Source: Allobosea sp. (GTDB lineage Bacteria > Pseudomonadota > Alphaproteobacteria > Rhizobiales > Beijerinckiaceae). Taken from it: a DNA stretch of 64,000 nucleotides. The translations under genes were made by a program, and so were the position numbers. The stretch is from contig JAAEQB010000102.1 of NCBI GenBank assembly GCA_024231975.1, forward strand, positions 34,936 through 98,935, in the 5' to 3' direction. Positions 33,452 through 42,468 of this stretch are shown here, in pieces (the stretch's first letter is position 1; each line of letters starts with the position of its first letter). A model generated the notes under the pieces. That model was given only the letters and a program-made list of their open reading frames with translations. It searched no databases and had not been told where the DNA came from.

Positions 33452-33544
33452 GTCATGATGGCCCGATGATCGGTTTCAGGCGTCATAGTCGCACGGTCAT
33501 ATCAAAGTCATCGAAGCTTCAATAACGGGCGTCATCAACGTCAT
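33452..33544 (+). promoter_or_regulatory. Cluster of six GTCAT repeats upstream of tssA
   Basis: GTCAT occurs at 33452, 33482, 33496, 33507, 33531 and 33540, six copies within 93 bases of the tssA upstream region. They all face the same way and some share longer context (GGCGTCAT twice, AAGTCAT twice). This density is far above chance and suggests a regulator-binding array, though no family can be assigned. Confidence 0.4.
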
Positions 33545-33582
33545 CGGGGCCAAATACACAATGGTCGCCGCTGCGAGCGTCG

Positions 33583-35220
33583 ATGTCAGAGTCCAGTTTC
33601 ACCTTTTTCGATCCGCGCATTGCGAGCGGCGCATCGCCCGTGTCCGAGGCGGCGCCTGCCGGCGCGGAGCCGCGCAGCTCGTCCGAGTTCGAGGAGCTGG
33701 AGAACGAGGTCCGCAAGCTCGAGACCGACGGTCCGCTCGCGGTGAACTGGCGCGAGGTCGCACGGCTCTCGGCCGCTGTGCTCGAGACACGCGGCAAGGA
33801 TCTCCTCGTCGGCGCCTGGCTGGCCCATGCGCTCTGCCGCGAGGAGCGCTATCACGGCCTCGCCGTCGGGCTCGGCATCCTGCGCGGGATGATCGCCGAG
33901 CATTGGGACGGCATGCAGCCGCCGGCCGGCCGCGAGCGCGCTCGCGTCGGCGCGCTGGAATGGCTGGTCGGCCGCACCGCCCCGCTCTGCGAAGGCGAGG
34001 CCGGGGAGGGCGACTGGCCGGCGGTACTCTACGCCTATGACACGCTGACCGAGATCGACGCGCTCGCTGGCGAGAAGCTGCGCAAGGAGCAGGTCGCGCT
34101 CGGCGATCTCGTGCGCGCGCTCCGGCCGCATCGCGATGCCGCCCGCCGTGCCCTGGCGGAGGTCGAGCAGAAGCGCCAAGCCGCGGAGGCTGAAGCTGCC
34201 GCCCGGGCCGAGCAGGAGGCGCAGGCCGCTACGCGCGCTGCGGAGGCGCCAGCGCCTGCGCCGGCCGCCACGCCGGCGCCGCCTGTCCAGACCCAGGCCG
34301 CCGCGCCGACACCAGTTGTGTCGGCGGCGCTCGATCTCTCGACGATCGACACCTTGCCCGAGACGCTGCGCAGCCTCTCCGCTGGCCTGATCGGCCGCAG
34401 CACCGCCGATGCGCGCGCTTACCTGCTGTCGCGCATCGCTTCCTGGTGGCGCATCCGGCAATTGCCGCCCAACGAGGGCGGCCGCACCGGCGCGATGCCG
34501 CCGGTCGAGGAAGCCGCGGCCGTGCAGGCGCAGCGCCAGGCGGGCCAGAACCAGGAGGCGCTGAAGGCGCTGAACGAGCTGGTCTGGACCGCCCCGTTCT
34601 GGTTCGAGGGCCATCGCCTCACCGGCGAGATCCTGAAGGCCATGGGTCCTGACCACGCCGATGCGGCCGCTGCGGTGGGCGGGGCGATGAACATGCTGTT
34701 CCGCCGCTTCCCCGATCTGATGAATTTCAGCTTCGGCGACGGCAAGCCCTTCGTCGATCCGGCGACGCGCGACTGGATCGAGGAGAATGGCGGCGGAGGC
34801 GGTGCTGCCGCAGGCGAGGCCGATGGGCTCGACCGCGCGCTCGGCGAGGCGCGGATGCTGATCGCCGCCGGCAAGGCGCCGGAGGCGGTCGATCTCTTGG
34901 CGGCGCTGACCCGCGGCGAGATCGGCGGGCGCAATCGCGTGCTGCGCCAGATCGCCCAGGCGCGCTTCTGCCTCGATGTCGGCTTGATCGCCGCGGCGCT
35001 GCCGCTGCTCGACCATCTCGAGAACCTGCTCAAGACGCACGACCTCGAGAACTGGGAGCCGCAGCTCGCCGCCCAGGTGGCGGAGCTGCGCTTCCGGGCG
35101 CTCACCCATGCCGATGCCGCCCGCCTCGTCGCCGAGGACCGGCGCCGCATCGGCCTCGACGAGACGCGCCAGCGCCTCGTCCGGCTCGACCTTGCCACCG
35201 CCGCGCGCCTGTTCCGGTGA
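33583..35220 (+). CDS. tssA: T6SS protein TssA (ImpA family)
   Basis: TssA primes and caps the growing contractile sheath at the baseplate. 545 residues from ATG 33583. The N-terminal ImpA domain is recognised by 'GPLAVNWREVARLSAAVLET', 'GKDLLVGAWLAHALCREERY' and 'ILRGMIAEHWDGMQPP'. A Glu/Ala-rich coiled coil and Pro/Ala linker follow (residues ~185-250), then a helical C-terminal domain. It opens the core cluster and is followed by tssB after 46 bases. Confidence 0.93.
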   Translation: MSESSFTFFDPRIASGASPVSEAAPAGAEPRSSSEFEELENEVRKLETDGPLAVNWREVARLSAAVLETRGKDLLVGAWLAHALCREERYHGLAVGLGILRGMIAEHWDGMQPPAGRERARVGALEWLVGRTAPLCEGEAGEGDWPAVLYAYDTLTEIDALAGEKLRKEQVALGDLVRALRPHRDAARRALAEVEQKRQAAEAEAAARAEQEAQAATRAAEAPAPAPAATPAPPVQTQAAAPTPVVSAALDLSTIDTLPETLRSLSAGLIGRSTADARAYLLSRIASWWRIRQLPPNEGGRTGAMPPVEEAAAVQAQRQAGQNQEALKALNELVWTAPFWFEGHRLTGEILKAMGPDHADAAAAVGGAMNMLFRRFPDLMNFSFGDGKPFVDPATRDWIEENGGGGGAAAGEADGLDRALGEARMLIAAGKAPEAVDLLAALTRGEIGGRNRVLRQIAQARFCLDVGLIAAALPLLDHLENLLKTHDLENWEPQLAAQVAELRFRALTHADAARLVAEDRRRIGLDETRQRLVRLDLATAARLFR

Positions 35221-35266
35221 CCGGCTCCATCCGAAGACCAAGTTTCACCACGCTGGGGAGCACGTC

Positions 35267-35770
35267 ATGTCGAAGGAAGTCTCTGTCGCTCCGAAGGAGC
35301 GCGTCAACATCAAGTTCAAGCCCGCGACCGGCAATGTGAAGGAGGAGGTCGAGCTGCCGCTGAAGTTGCTGATGGTCGGCGACTTCACCGGCCGCGCCGA
35401 TGACCGCCCGGTCGAGGAGCGTGGGCTCGCCGACATCAACAAGGACAACTTCGACGACGTGCTGAAGGGCCATGAGCTCAAGCTCGATGTCGCCGTCGCC
35501 AACAAGCTCGACGAAACCGCCGATGCGCCGGATGTCCGCGCCTCGCTCACCTTCAACAAGCTCAGGGATTTCGAGCCGGATGCGGTCGCCCGCCAGGTGC
35601 CGGAACTGCGCAAGCTGATGGAGCTGCGCGAGGCGCTGGTCGCGATGAAGGGCCCACTCGGCAACGTCCCGGCCTTCCGCAAGGCGATCCAGGGCGTGCT
35701 CGAGGACGATGCGGCTCGCGAGAAGCTGTTGCGCGAGCTGACCGGCTCGACCGACGGCAAGACCCCCTGA
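35267..35770 (+). CDS. tssB: T6SS sheath small subunit TssB (VipA)
   Basis: 167 residues from ATG 35267 (GGGGAG 6 bases upstream; a longer opening from 35108 overlaps tssA). TssB pairs with TssC to build the contractile sheath. Family segments: 'KERVNIKFKPATGNVKEEVE', 'LPLKLLMVGDFTGR', 'LTFNKLRDFEPDAVARQVPE' and 'LRKLMELREALVAMKGPLGN'. Confidence 0.97.
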   Translation: MSKEVSVAPKERVNIKFKPATGNVKEEVELPLKLLMVGDFTGRADDRPVEERGLADINKDNFDDVLKGHELKLDVAVANKLDETADAPDVRASLTFNKLRDFEPDAVARQVPELRKLMELREALVAMKGPLGNVPAFRKAIQGVLEDDAAREKLLRELTGSTDGKTP

Positions 35771-35798
35771 TCAAATCAGCACGACAGGACCCGCAACC

Positions 35799-37283
35799 AT
35801 GAGCAATCAGCAACTCGAGGTCGCCCAGGATGCTTCGGTCGTCACGACCGAATTGTCGCTGCTCGACCAGATCCTCGGCGAGACCAAGATCCAGCCGAAC
35901 GACGAGGGCTATGACGTCGCCCGTCGCGGTGTCGCCGCCTTCATCTCCGAATTGATGCTGCCGGCGCGCAAGGACGAGAAGGTCAACAACGCCGTCATCG
36001 ACCAGATGATCGCCGCGATCGACGGCAAGCTCTCCGCCCAGCTCGACGAAATCCTGCACGATCAGTCGTTCCAGAAGCTGGAATCGGCCTGGCGTGGCCT
36101 GAAATTCGTCGTCGACCGCACCGATTTCCGCCAGAATATCCGCATCGAGCTGCTCAACTGCTCGAAGGACGAGCTCCTCGCCGACTTCGAGGACAGCCCG
36201 GAAGTCGTGAAGTCCGGCCTCTACAAGCACATCTACTCGGCCGAGTTCGGCCAGTTCGGCGGCAAGCCCTATGGCGCGGTGATCTCCAATTACGAGTTCT
36301 CCGCCGGCCCGCAGGACGTGAAGCTGATGCAGTTCATGTCCAGCGTCGGCGCGATCTCGCATGCGCCGATGATCGCTTCGGCCGGGCCGCAGATGTTCGG
36401 TGTCGAAAAGTATGAGGACATCGCCAACCTCAAGGATCTCGAGTCGATCTTCGAGGGGCCGCGCTATGCCAAGTGGAACGCCTTCCGCGAGACGGAGGAC
36501 GCCCGCTATCTTGGCCTGACGGTGCCGCGTTTCCTGCTGCGCGTGCCGTATGGCTCCGAGACCGTGCCGGTGAAGGCCTTCAACTACGAGGAAAAGAGCG
36601 CCGGCGAGACCGACAACTATCTCTGGGGCAACGCTGCCTATACCTTCGCGACGCGCCTGACCGAGTCCTTCGCGCAATACCGCTGGTGCCCGAACATCAT
36701 CGGCCCGCAATCGGGCGGCGCGGTCGAGAACCTGCCGATCCATAATTTCGAGTCGATGGGCCAGATCCAGTCCAAGGTCCCGACCGAGGTGCTGGTGACC
36801 GACCGGCGCGAATACGAGCTGGCCGAGCAGGGTTTCATCGCGCTGACGATGCGCAAGGGCAGCGACAACGCCGCCTTCTTCTCGGCGAACTCGGTGCAGA
36901 AGCCGAAATTCTTCGGCAACACCCCGGAGGCCAAGCAGGCGGAGCTGAACTACAAGCTCGGCACGCAGCTGCCCTATATGTTCATGATCAATCGCCTGGC
37001 GCACTACATCAAGGTGCTGCAGCGCGAGAACATCGGCTCCTGGAAGAGCCGCGAGGAGCTCCAGGAAGAGCTCGGCAAGTGGATCAGCCAGTATGTCGCC
37101 GACCAGGACAATCCTTCGCCGGAAGTCCGGGCGCGCCGCCCGCTGCGCAAGGCCGAGATCCGGGTCGAGGACGTCGAGGGCGAGCCGGGCTGGTACCGCG
37201 TCGCCATGTCGGTGGTGCCGCACTTCAAGTACATGGGCGCTGACTTCACGCTCTCGCTGAAGGGCAAGCTCGACAAGCAGTGA
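35799..37283 (+). CDS. tssC: T6SS sheath large subunit TssC (VipB)
   Basis: 494 residues, standard length. TssC interlocks with TssB to form the sheath, and its N-terminal helix is what ClpV recognises during disassembly. Clear family blocks: 'DQSFQKLESAWRGLKFVVDR', 'IELLNCSKDELLADFEDS', 'HIYSAEFGQFGGKPYGAVIS' and 'NRLAHYIKVLQRENIGSWKS'. It follows tssB by 28 bases and is separated from tssE by a GC-rich hairpin. Confidence 0.98.
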   Translation: MSNQQLEVAQDASVVTTELSLLDQILGETKIQPNDEGYDVARRGVAAFISELMLPARKDEKVNNAVIDQMIAAIDGKLSAQLDEILHDQSFQKLESAWRGLKFVVDRTDFRQNIRIELLNCSKDELLADFEDSPEVVKSGLYKHIYSAEFGQFGGKPYGAVISNYEFSAGPQDVKLMQFMSSVGAISHAPMIASAGPQMFGVEKYEDIANLKDLESIFEGPRYAKWNAFRETEDARYLGLTVPRFLLRVPYGSETVPVKAFNYEEKSAGETDNYLWGNAAYTFATRLTESFAQYRWCPNIIGPQSGGAVENLPIHNFESMGQIQSKVPTEVLVTDRREYELAEQGFIALTMRKGSDNAAFFSANSVQKPKFFGNTPEAKQAELNYKLGTQLPYMFMINRLAHYIKVLQRENIGSWKSREELQEELGKWISQYVADQDNPSPEVRARRPLRKAEIRVEDVEGEPGWYRVAMSVVPHFKYMGADFTLSLKGKLDKQ

Positions 37284-37297
37284 CCTGATCCTGCTCC

Positions 37298-37323
37298 GCC
37301 CCGCCTCCGACCGGAGGCGGGGC
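37298..37323 (+). terminator. GC-rich hairpin between tssC and tssE
   Basis: GCCCCGCCTCC and GGAGGCGGGGC form an 11-base perfect stem around a GACC loop. No T-run follows, so it is more likely to stabilise the 3' end of the abundant tssBC message or reduce read-through than to end transcription fully. Confidence 0.5.
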
Positions 37324-37345
37324 GGCTGCCATCGACGAGACGCCC

Positions 37346-37753
37346 GTGGCGAGCCTGTTCGAACGATTGGAGACCGCGCGCGATCCCGGCGCCGGCTCGC
37401 CGGATGCCGCGCCGGCCCTGAGCGTGGCCGACAGCGTGCTGGCGAATGTCAGGCGTATCCTCAATGCGCGCCAGGGCTGCTGCGAGACGCGGCCGGATTT
37501 CGGCATGCCCGATCTCAACGACATCTCGCGCGAGGCGTCCGAGACCATCCCGGCGATCGCGCGGACGGTGAAGGCGCAGCTCGAGACCTTCGAGCCGCGG
37601 CTGCGCGAGGTGCTGGTCAAGCCGATGCCGACGGAGGCGCCCGGCGAGTTCGCCTTCTCGGTCAGCGCCATCATGATCGACGGCGAGAATGGCGAGGCGA
37701 TGCGCTTCGACACCGTGCTCGGCAACGACCGGCAGATGCGGCTGCGGAGCTGA
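37346..37753 (+). CDS. tssE: T6SS baseplate protein TssE (gp25-like)
   Basis: 135 residues from GTG 37346. TssE is the phage gp25-like baseplate wedge that nucleates sheath assembly. The hallmark 'VLANVRRILNARQGCCETRP' and 'DFGMPDLNDI' are present, followed by the 'IARTVKAQLETFEPRL' helix. tssF begins two bases after its stop. Confidence 0.95.
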   Translation: MASLFERLETARDPGAGSPDAAPALSVADSVLANVRRILNARQGCCETRPDFGMPDLNDISREASETIPAIARTVKAQLETFEPRLREVLVKPMPTEAPGEFAFSVSAIMIDGENGEAMRFDTVLGNDRQMRLRS

Positions 37754-37755
37754 CG

Positions 37756-39504
37756 ATGTCGCTGAACGCCCATTACGAAGACGAACTCTCCTATCTGCGC
37801 GAGCTCGGCCAGGAGTTCGCCCGGGCCAATCCGAAGCTCGCCGGCTTCCTGTCGCGCGAGGCGAGCGACCCGGATGTCGAGCGATTGCTGGAAGGCTTCG
37901 CCTTCACCGTCGCGCGCCTGCGCCAGAAGCTCGAAGACGAGATGCCGGAGCTCGTCCACGGGCTGATCCGGCTGGTCTGGCCGCATTATCTGCGCCCGAT
38001 CCCGCCGATGAGTGTTGTCGCCTTCGAGGCGGCGGCCGGCGGCGGTCCGGGTGTTACCCGCGTTCCGGCGGGCGTCGCTCTGGCCTCGCGGCCGGTCGAC
38101 GGGGTCTCCTGCCGCTTCCGCACCTGTTATCCGGTCGAGGTGCTGCCGTTCTCAATCACGCGCACCGAGAGCGAGAACCGACCGACCACGGCGCGCCTCG
38201 CGCTGACCTTGCAGGCGGCCGGGCGCGGCACATTGCAGGGCCTGCAAGGCGGGCGCCTGCGCTTGTTTTTCAACACCGAGCGCGAGCCGCAGGTCGGGCG
38301 CACGCTGCTGCTCTGGCTGTCGCGCCATCTGCGCTCGATCACCGTGACCAGCGATGCCGGAGAGACCGTCACCCTGCCGGCGAGCGCGATCCGCCCGGTC
38401 GGCTTCGAGGACGGGGAGGGCGTGCTGCCCTATCCCTCGAACGCCTTCATCGGTTTCCGGCATCTGCAGGAATACCTCGCCTTTCCGGCCAAGTTCCTGT
38501 TCGTCGACGTCACCGGGCTGGAAGCGCTGACCGGCCTGTCGGGCAAGGCCGCAACCTTTGCCTTCGAGTTCTCGCGGCCCTTCCCGGATCAGGTCCGGGT
38601 GGCGGAGGGCCATGTCCGGCTGAACTGCACGCCTGTCGTCAATCTCTTTGCCCATGAGGCGCATCCCCTGCGCATCGACCGCTCGCGCAGCGAATACCGC
38701 GTCGTCGCCGGCGGCCGGGCGGGGGCAGCGATCTACGCGATCGACAAGGTCACCGGCTATCTGCAGGGCCGGGCCGAACGTATCGTCTACGAGCCCTTCG
38801 AGGCCTTCCGCCACGATCTGCCGGGCGAGGCCGAAAGTAAGCTGTTCTATCGCGAGCGCTTGCGTCCGGCTGTGGTCGGCCGCGGCGTCGACCATTACCT
38901 CTCCTTCGTCTCGCGGCTGGAGCGGGCCTCGGCGCCGCCGGCCGAGGTGATCTCGATCGGGCTGACCTGCTCGAACGGTGCCTTGGCTGAGCGGCTTGTC
39001 GTGGGTGCGATCGACCAGCCGACCTCGGAGACGCCGGCGACCGTCACCTTCGCCAACGTCATGGGCGTGACGCCGCATACCCCGCCGCCGATCGGCGAGA
39101 ACCTTCTCTGGCGGCTGATCTCCAACCTCTCGCGCAATTACGGCTCGCTCGTCGATGTCGGGGCGCTGCGCACGCTGATCGCCAGCTACGACTTCCGTGC
39201 CGTGCACGATGCGCAGGCGCGCCGCCGGCTGGAACTGCTGCTGGAAGGGCTGGAGACGTTCGAGAGCGGCGTCGAGGATGGCGTGTTGCGCGGCCAGCCG
39301 GTCCGCATCCGCACGATCAGGCTCGCCGTGGCCGAGAGCAAGATCGGCGGCGAGGCCGAGCTTTACCTGTTCGGGGCGGTGCTGGAGCGCTTCTTTGCGG
39401 TCTATGCCAGCCTCAACAGCCTGCACCGCTTCGCCATCCAGGGCATCGAGAGCAAGGTGGAGTACAAATGGACGCCGCGAGCCGGCACGACGAGCGCGAC
39501 CTGA
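37756..39504 (+). CDS. tssF: T6SS baseplate protein TssF (ImpG)
   Basis: 582 residues. TssF with TssG and TssE forms the baseplate wedge. The N-terminus 'YEDELSYLRELGQEFARANP' and 'DPDVERLLEGFAFTVARLRQ' are diagnostic, as is 'PELVHGLIRLVWPHYLRPIP'. Its 3' end overlaps tssG by 37 bases. Confidence 0.97.
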   Translation: MSLNAHYEDELSYLRELGQEFARANPKLAGFLSREASDPDVERLLEGFAFTVARLRQKLEDEMPELVHGLIRLVWPHYLRPIPPMSVVAFEAAAGGGPGVTRVPAGVALASRPVDGVSCRFRTCYPVEVLPFSITRTESENRPTTARLALTLQAAGRGTLQGLQGGRLRLFFNTEREPQVGRTLLLWLSRHLRSITVTSDAGETVTLPASAIRPVGFEDGEGVLPYPSNAFIGFRHLQEYLAFPAKFLFVDVTGLEALTGLSGKAATFAFEFSRPFPDQVRVAEGHVRLNCTPVVNLFAHEAHPLRIDRSRSEYRVVAGGRAGAAIYAIDKVTGYLQGRAERIVYEPFEAFRHDLPGEAESKLFYRERLRPAVVGRGVDHYLSFVSRLERASAPPAEVISIGLTCSNGALAERLVVGAIDQPTSETPATVTFANVMGVTPHTPPPIGENLLWRLISNLSRNYGSLVDVGALRTLIASYDFRAVHDAQARRRLELLLEGLETFESGVEDGVLRGQPVRIRTIRLAVAESKIGGEAELYLFGAVLERFFAVYASLNSLHRFAIQGIESKVEYKWTPRAGTTSAT

Positions 39505-40448
39505 GCGCCGTCGCGGCGCTCGACGCTGCGGCAGTCCAGTTCAACGCCCTCTGCCTTCAATTGGAAGAGGCTTTCCCGCAGCCGGGCGGCCTCGGCTCGT
39601 CCGGCTCGCCGCGGCGCGAGGCCGTGCGTTTCCGCGCCAATCCGACGCTCGGCTTTCCGGCCGAGGAGGTCGCGGCGATCGAATTGCCCGAGCGCGCCGG
39701 CGAGCCCATCGTCGTCACCGCCAATCTCTTCGGCCTGCATGGGCCGTCCTCGCCGCTGCCGCCAGCCTTCACCGAGCGGATCGTCTTCGCCGAGGATGGC
39801 GGGGCGCTGCGCGACTTCTCCGACTTCTTCAATCATCGCCTGCTCGGGCTGCTCTTCCGGATCTGGAAGCACTACCGCCATCAGCACCGCTATGAGCCGG
39901 GCGCGACCGATCCGATCTCCGGCGCGGTCGCCGCGCTGTTCGGCATGTTCGGCGCGGCGCAGGAGGGCGACCGGCCGGCGCGGACGCTGCTGCTGCCCTA
40001 TGCCGGCGTGCTGGCGCTGCACAGCCGCTCGGCCTCGGTGGTCGCCGGCGTGATCAGCCATTATTTCGGCGTGCCCTGCGCGATCGAGGAGTTCGTGCCG
40101 CGCGAGATCCGTATCCCGGAGGAGGCGCAGTGGCGCCTCGGCGCGCCCGGCGTCGAGCTCGGCGTCGATACGGTCGCGGGCGATAGCATGCGCGATGTCA
40201 TGGGCAAGTTCCGCCTCAAGCTCGGGCCGCTGACCGCGGCGCAATGCGACCGGTTGCTGCCGGGCGGGCGGGATCACGCCACGCTGACCGAACTGACCCG
40301 CCTCTCGATCCGTGAGCCGCTGGACTGGGACATCGCCTTCCTGCTGGCGCCGGGGGAGGCGCGTCCTTTCCAGCTCGGCGAGTCCAGGCTTGGCTGGTCG
40401 GGCTGGCTCGATGCCGATCCGGACAGCCCCGTCGAATTCGTCATCTGA
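39468..40448 (+). CDS. tssG: T6SS baseplate protein TssG (ImpH)
   Basis: 326 residues from ATG 39468, preceded by GGTGGAG inside tssF. Typical segments are 'VRFRANPTLGFPAEEVAAIE', 'VTANLFGLHGPSSPLP', 'FFNHRLLGLLFRIWKHYRH' and 'PCAIEEFVPREIRIPEEAQW'. It binds TssF in the wedge. Confidence 0.97.
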   Translation: MDAASRHDERDLSAVAALDAAAVQFNALCLQLEEAFPQPGGLGSSGSPRREAVRFRANPTLGFPAEEVAAIELPERAGEPIVVTANLFGLHGPSSPLPPAFTERIVFAEDGGALRDFSDFFNHRLLGLLFRIWKHYRHQHRYEPGATDPISGAVAALFGMFGAAQEGDRPARTLLLPYAGVLALHSRSASVVAGVISHYFGVPCAIEEFVPREIRIPEEAQWRLGAPGVELGVDTVAGDSMRDVMGKFRLKLGPLTAAQCDRLLPGGRDHATLTELTRLSIREPLDWDIAFLLAPGEARPFQLGESRLGWSGWLDADPDSPVEFVI

Positions 40449-40561
40449 GATCCAGTTGCGTCACATGATTGTTGTTCGCCTCGCCCAACCTTGCGCCAGC
40501 AGCGCCAAGAGCCGGCACGACCGGTCGGCGGCGCATGCGTTGTTCTGGGGCCGGGGGTAAG

Positions 40562-41932
40562 ATGAGACTGCTGCTGACCGTGCTCGGGCTGCAACGCAGC
40601 ACGCTCGGCGATCGGTCTACGCATATATTCGGAGAAGCGGGTGGCACGCTCGGGCGCAGCGCCAGCTGCGACTGGATCTTGCCCGACGAGCGCAACACGC
40701 TTTCCGCGCGGCATGCGCGCATCTCGCACAATGGCCGCGGCTTCCTGATCACCGACACCAGCACTAATGGCGTCTATCTCAACGCCGTCGATGTGCCGCT
40801 CGGGCGCGACCAGAGCGCGCCACTGAGCAATGGCGATACGATCTACCTCGCCGACTACATCATCTCCGTCGCGATCCTGCGCGAGGAGCCGGCACCGGCG
40901 CCGATGCCGGTATCCATGCCGGTTGCCGCAGCACCACTAGTGCCCGCGGCTCCGCCGCCTGTCGCGCCGCCGCAGCCGATTCCTGCCGCTGCGCCAGCCA
41001 TCCCGATGGGCCTGGAGCTGTCGGCGCCTGCGCCTGTCATGCCCTCTGCGGTACCAGCAGCGGCTACGCGCCAGCCGACCCAACTGCCTGGCCTGATCCC
41101 GGATGATTTCGACTTCAGCGACCTGGCTCCGGCAAGGCCGCATGCTGCCCCCACGCCGGTCGCCGCGATGCCGGTGCCGGCCGTGCCGCCGCCAGCCCCG
41201 GTCACGGCAATGCCTCCCGTCGCGGCGGTCGACCCGCTCGCTCTGCTGCGCCAGCGCGCCATGGCGCGGGCCGCCTCGATCGATCTGACGCCGCAGGAGC
41301 CGGGCGCCCCGTCTCGGCCAATGGCGGACGTCGCGCTGCCGAGGGGCTCATCCGTGTCGAGTTCCGGCGACGCAGCCGCTTTCTGGTCGGGGATCGGGAT
41401 CGATCCCGCGCGCATTCCGCCGGAAGCGCGGGCGCGATTGCTGGAGGAGCTCGGCGGCGCGCTGCGCCAGGCGGCGGGCGGGCTGGTCTCGATGCTTTCG
41501 GCCCGCAAGTCGATGAAGGACGAGTTCCGCCTCGACCAGACCCGGCTCGCGCCGCAGGAGAACAACCCGTTCAAGTTCTTCTCGCATGGCGACGAGGCGC
41601 TGCGCCGGGTCGTGGTCGAGGGCGCGCCCGGCTTCCTGCCGCTCGACATGGCGGTGAAGCAGTGTTTCGCCGACATGCACGCGCATGAGGTCGCGCTCGC
41701 CTCGGCGATGCAGACCAGCATCCGCGAACTGCTCGACAGGCTGGCGCCGGCGCGGCTCGAATCCGAGGCCGAGCCCGGCCTGCTCGGCCGCAAGCCGGAC
41801 CGAAGCCGTCTCTGGGAGCGCTATGCCGAGCTGCATAGCGAGCTTGCGGGCGATCTCGACCGCACGATCCGCATGCTCGTCTCGGACGAGCTGGCACGCG
41901 CCTCCGCCCGCGGGCCGGGAGCCAAGGCGTGA
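40562..41932 (+). CDS. T6SS FHA-domain protein (Fha/TagH)
   Basis: 456 residues from ATG 40562; an earlier ATG at 40469 has no ribosome-binding site. The forkhead-associated domain (residues ~1-100) contains 'GGTLGRSASCDWILPDE', 'LSARHARISHNG' and 'ITDTSTNGVYLN', the phosphothreonine-binding residues. A ~170-residue Pro/Ala-rich linker leads to the C-terminal T6SS-specific domain ('EENNPFKF'-type: 'PQENNPFKFFSHGDEALRRV'). Fha is the substrate and reader of PpkA phosphorylation in the threonine-phosphorylation switch, whose kinase and phosphatase are encoded downstream. Confidence 0.94.
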   Translation: MRLLLTVLGLQRSTLGDRSTHIFGEAGGTLGRSASCDWILPDERNTLSARHARISHNGRGFLITDTSTNGVYLNAVDVPLGRDQSAPLSNGDTIYLADYIISVAILREEPAPAPMPVSMPVAAAPLVPAAPPPVAPPQPIPAAAPAIPMGLELSAPAPVMPSAVPAAATRQPTQLPGLIPDDFDFSDLAPARPHAAPTPVAAMPVPAVPPPAPVTAMPPVAAVDPLALLRQRAMARAASIDLTPQEPGAPSRPMADVALPRGSSVSSSGDAAAFWSGIGIDPARIPPEARARLLEELGGALRQAAGGLVSMLSARKSMKDEFRLDQTRLAPQENNPFKFFSHGDEALRRVVVEGAPGFLPLDMAVKQCFADMHAHEVALASAMQTSIRELLDRLAPARLESEAEPGLLGRKPDRSRLWERYAELHSELAGDLDRTIRMLVSDELARASARGPGAKA

Positions 41933-42459
41933 AGCCGGTCACGAGATCCTTGTTGCTGCCGACGCGCCGGGCGCTCCTCGCCGGTCTTGCGGTCGGCGCC
42001 AGCGCGCCACTGATCGCGGCCTGCTCATCCGGCCCGCCGGCGGCCAAGACGACCTCGCTCGAATTCGGGATCGAGGCCGATCAGGAGATCAACGTCAACG
42101 AGAACGGCGATCCCTCGCCGATCGTGCTGCGCGTCTACGAGCTCAAGACCAAGAACGCCTTCGAGCAGGCCAGCTTCTTCGAATTGCTCGACAGCGACAC
42201 CGCCAAGCTCGGCGCCGATCTCGTCGCCAAGCGCGAATTCGAGGTGAAGCCGGGCGAGAAGAGCTCGGTCAAGCGCGACTCGCCAGCCGAGGCCAAGCAT
42301 ATCGGCGTGATCGCCGGCTTCCGCCAGATCGAGGTCGCGCAATGGCGATCGCTGGTCGACATCGTGCCGGACCGTGACAACGCCTTCCTGATCACCGTGC
42401 GCGCTCTGGCCGTGAAGATCGAGCTGCAGCGCGCCTCCCGTAATTTTGGCCTGATCTGA
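41929..42459 (+). CDS. tssJ: T6SS outer-membrane lipoprotein TssJ
   Basis: 176 residues from GTG 41929, overlapping the fha stop as GTGA. The signal ends in a lipobox 'LIAAC' and carries a twin arginine ('TRRALLAGLA'), which looks like a Tat rather than a plain Sec signal. The mature domain has the TssJ fold marks 'PSPIVLRVYELKTKNAFEQA' and 'FFELLDSDTAKLGADL'. TssJ holds TssM to the outer membrane. Confidence 0.92.
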   Translation: MKPVTRSLLLPTRRALLAGLAVGASAPLIAACSSGPPAAKTTSLEFGIEADQEINVNENGDPSPIVLRVYELKTKNAFEQASFFELLDSDTAKLGADLVAKREFEVKPGEKSSVKRDSPAEAKHIGVIAGFRQIEVAQWRSLVDIVPDRDNAFLITVRALAVKIELQRASRNFGLI

Positions 42460-42468
42460 GGTCGCCCA

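Noticed and set aside
33477..33493. Possible sigma54 site upstream of tssA
   Set aside because: GG-N10-GC spacing is present but the rest of the -24 and -12 elements matches poorly.
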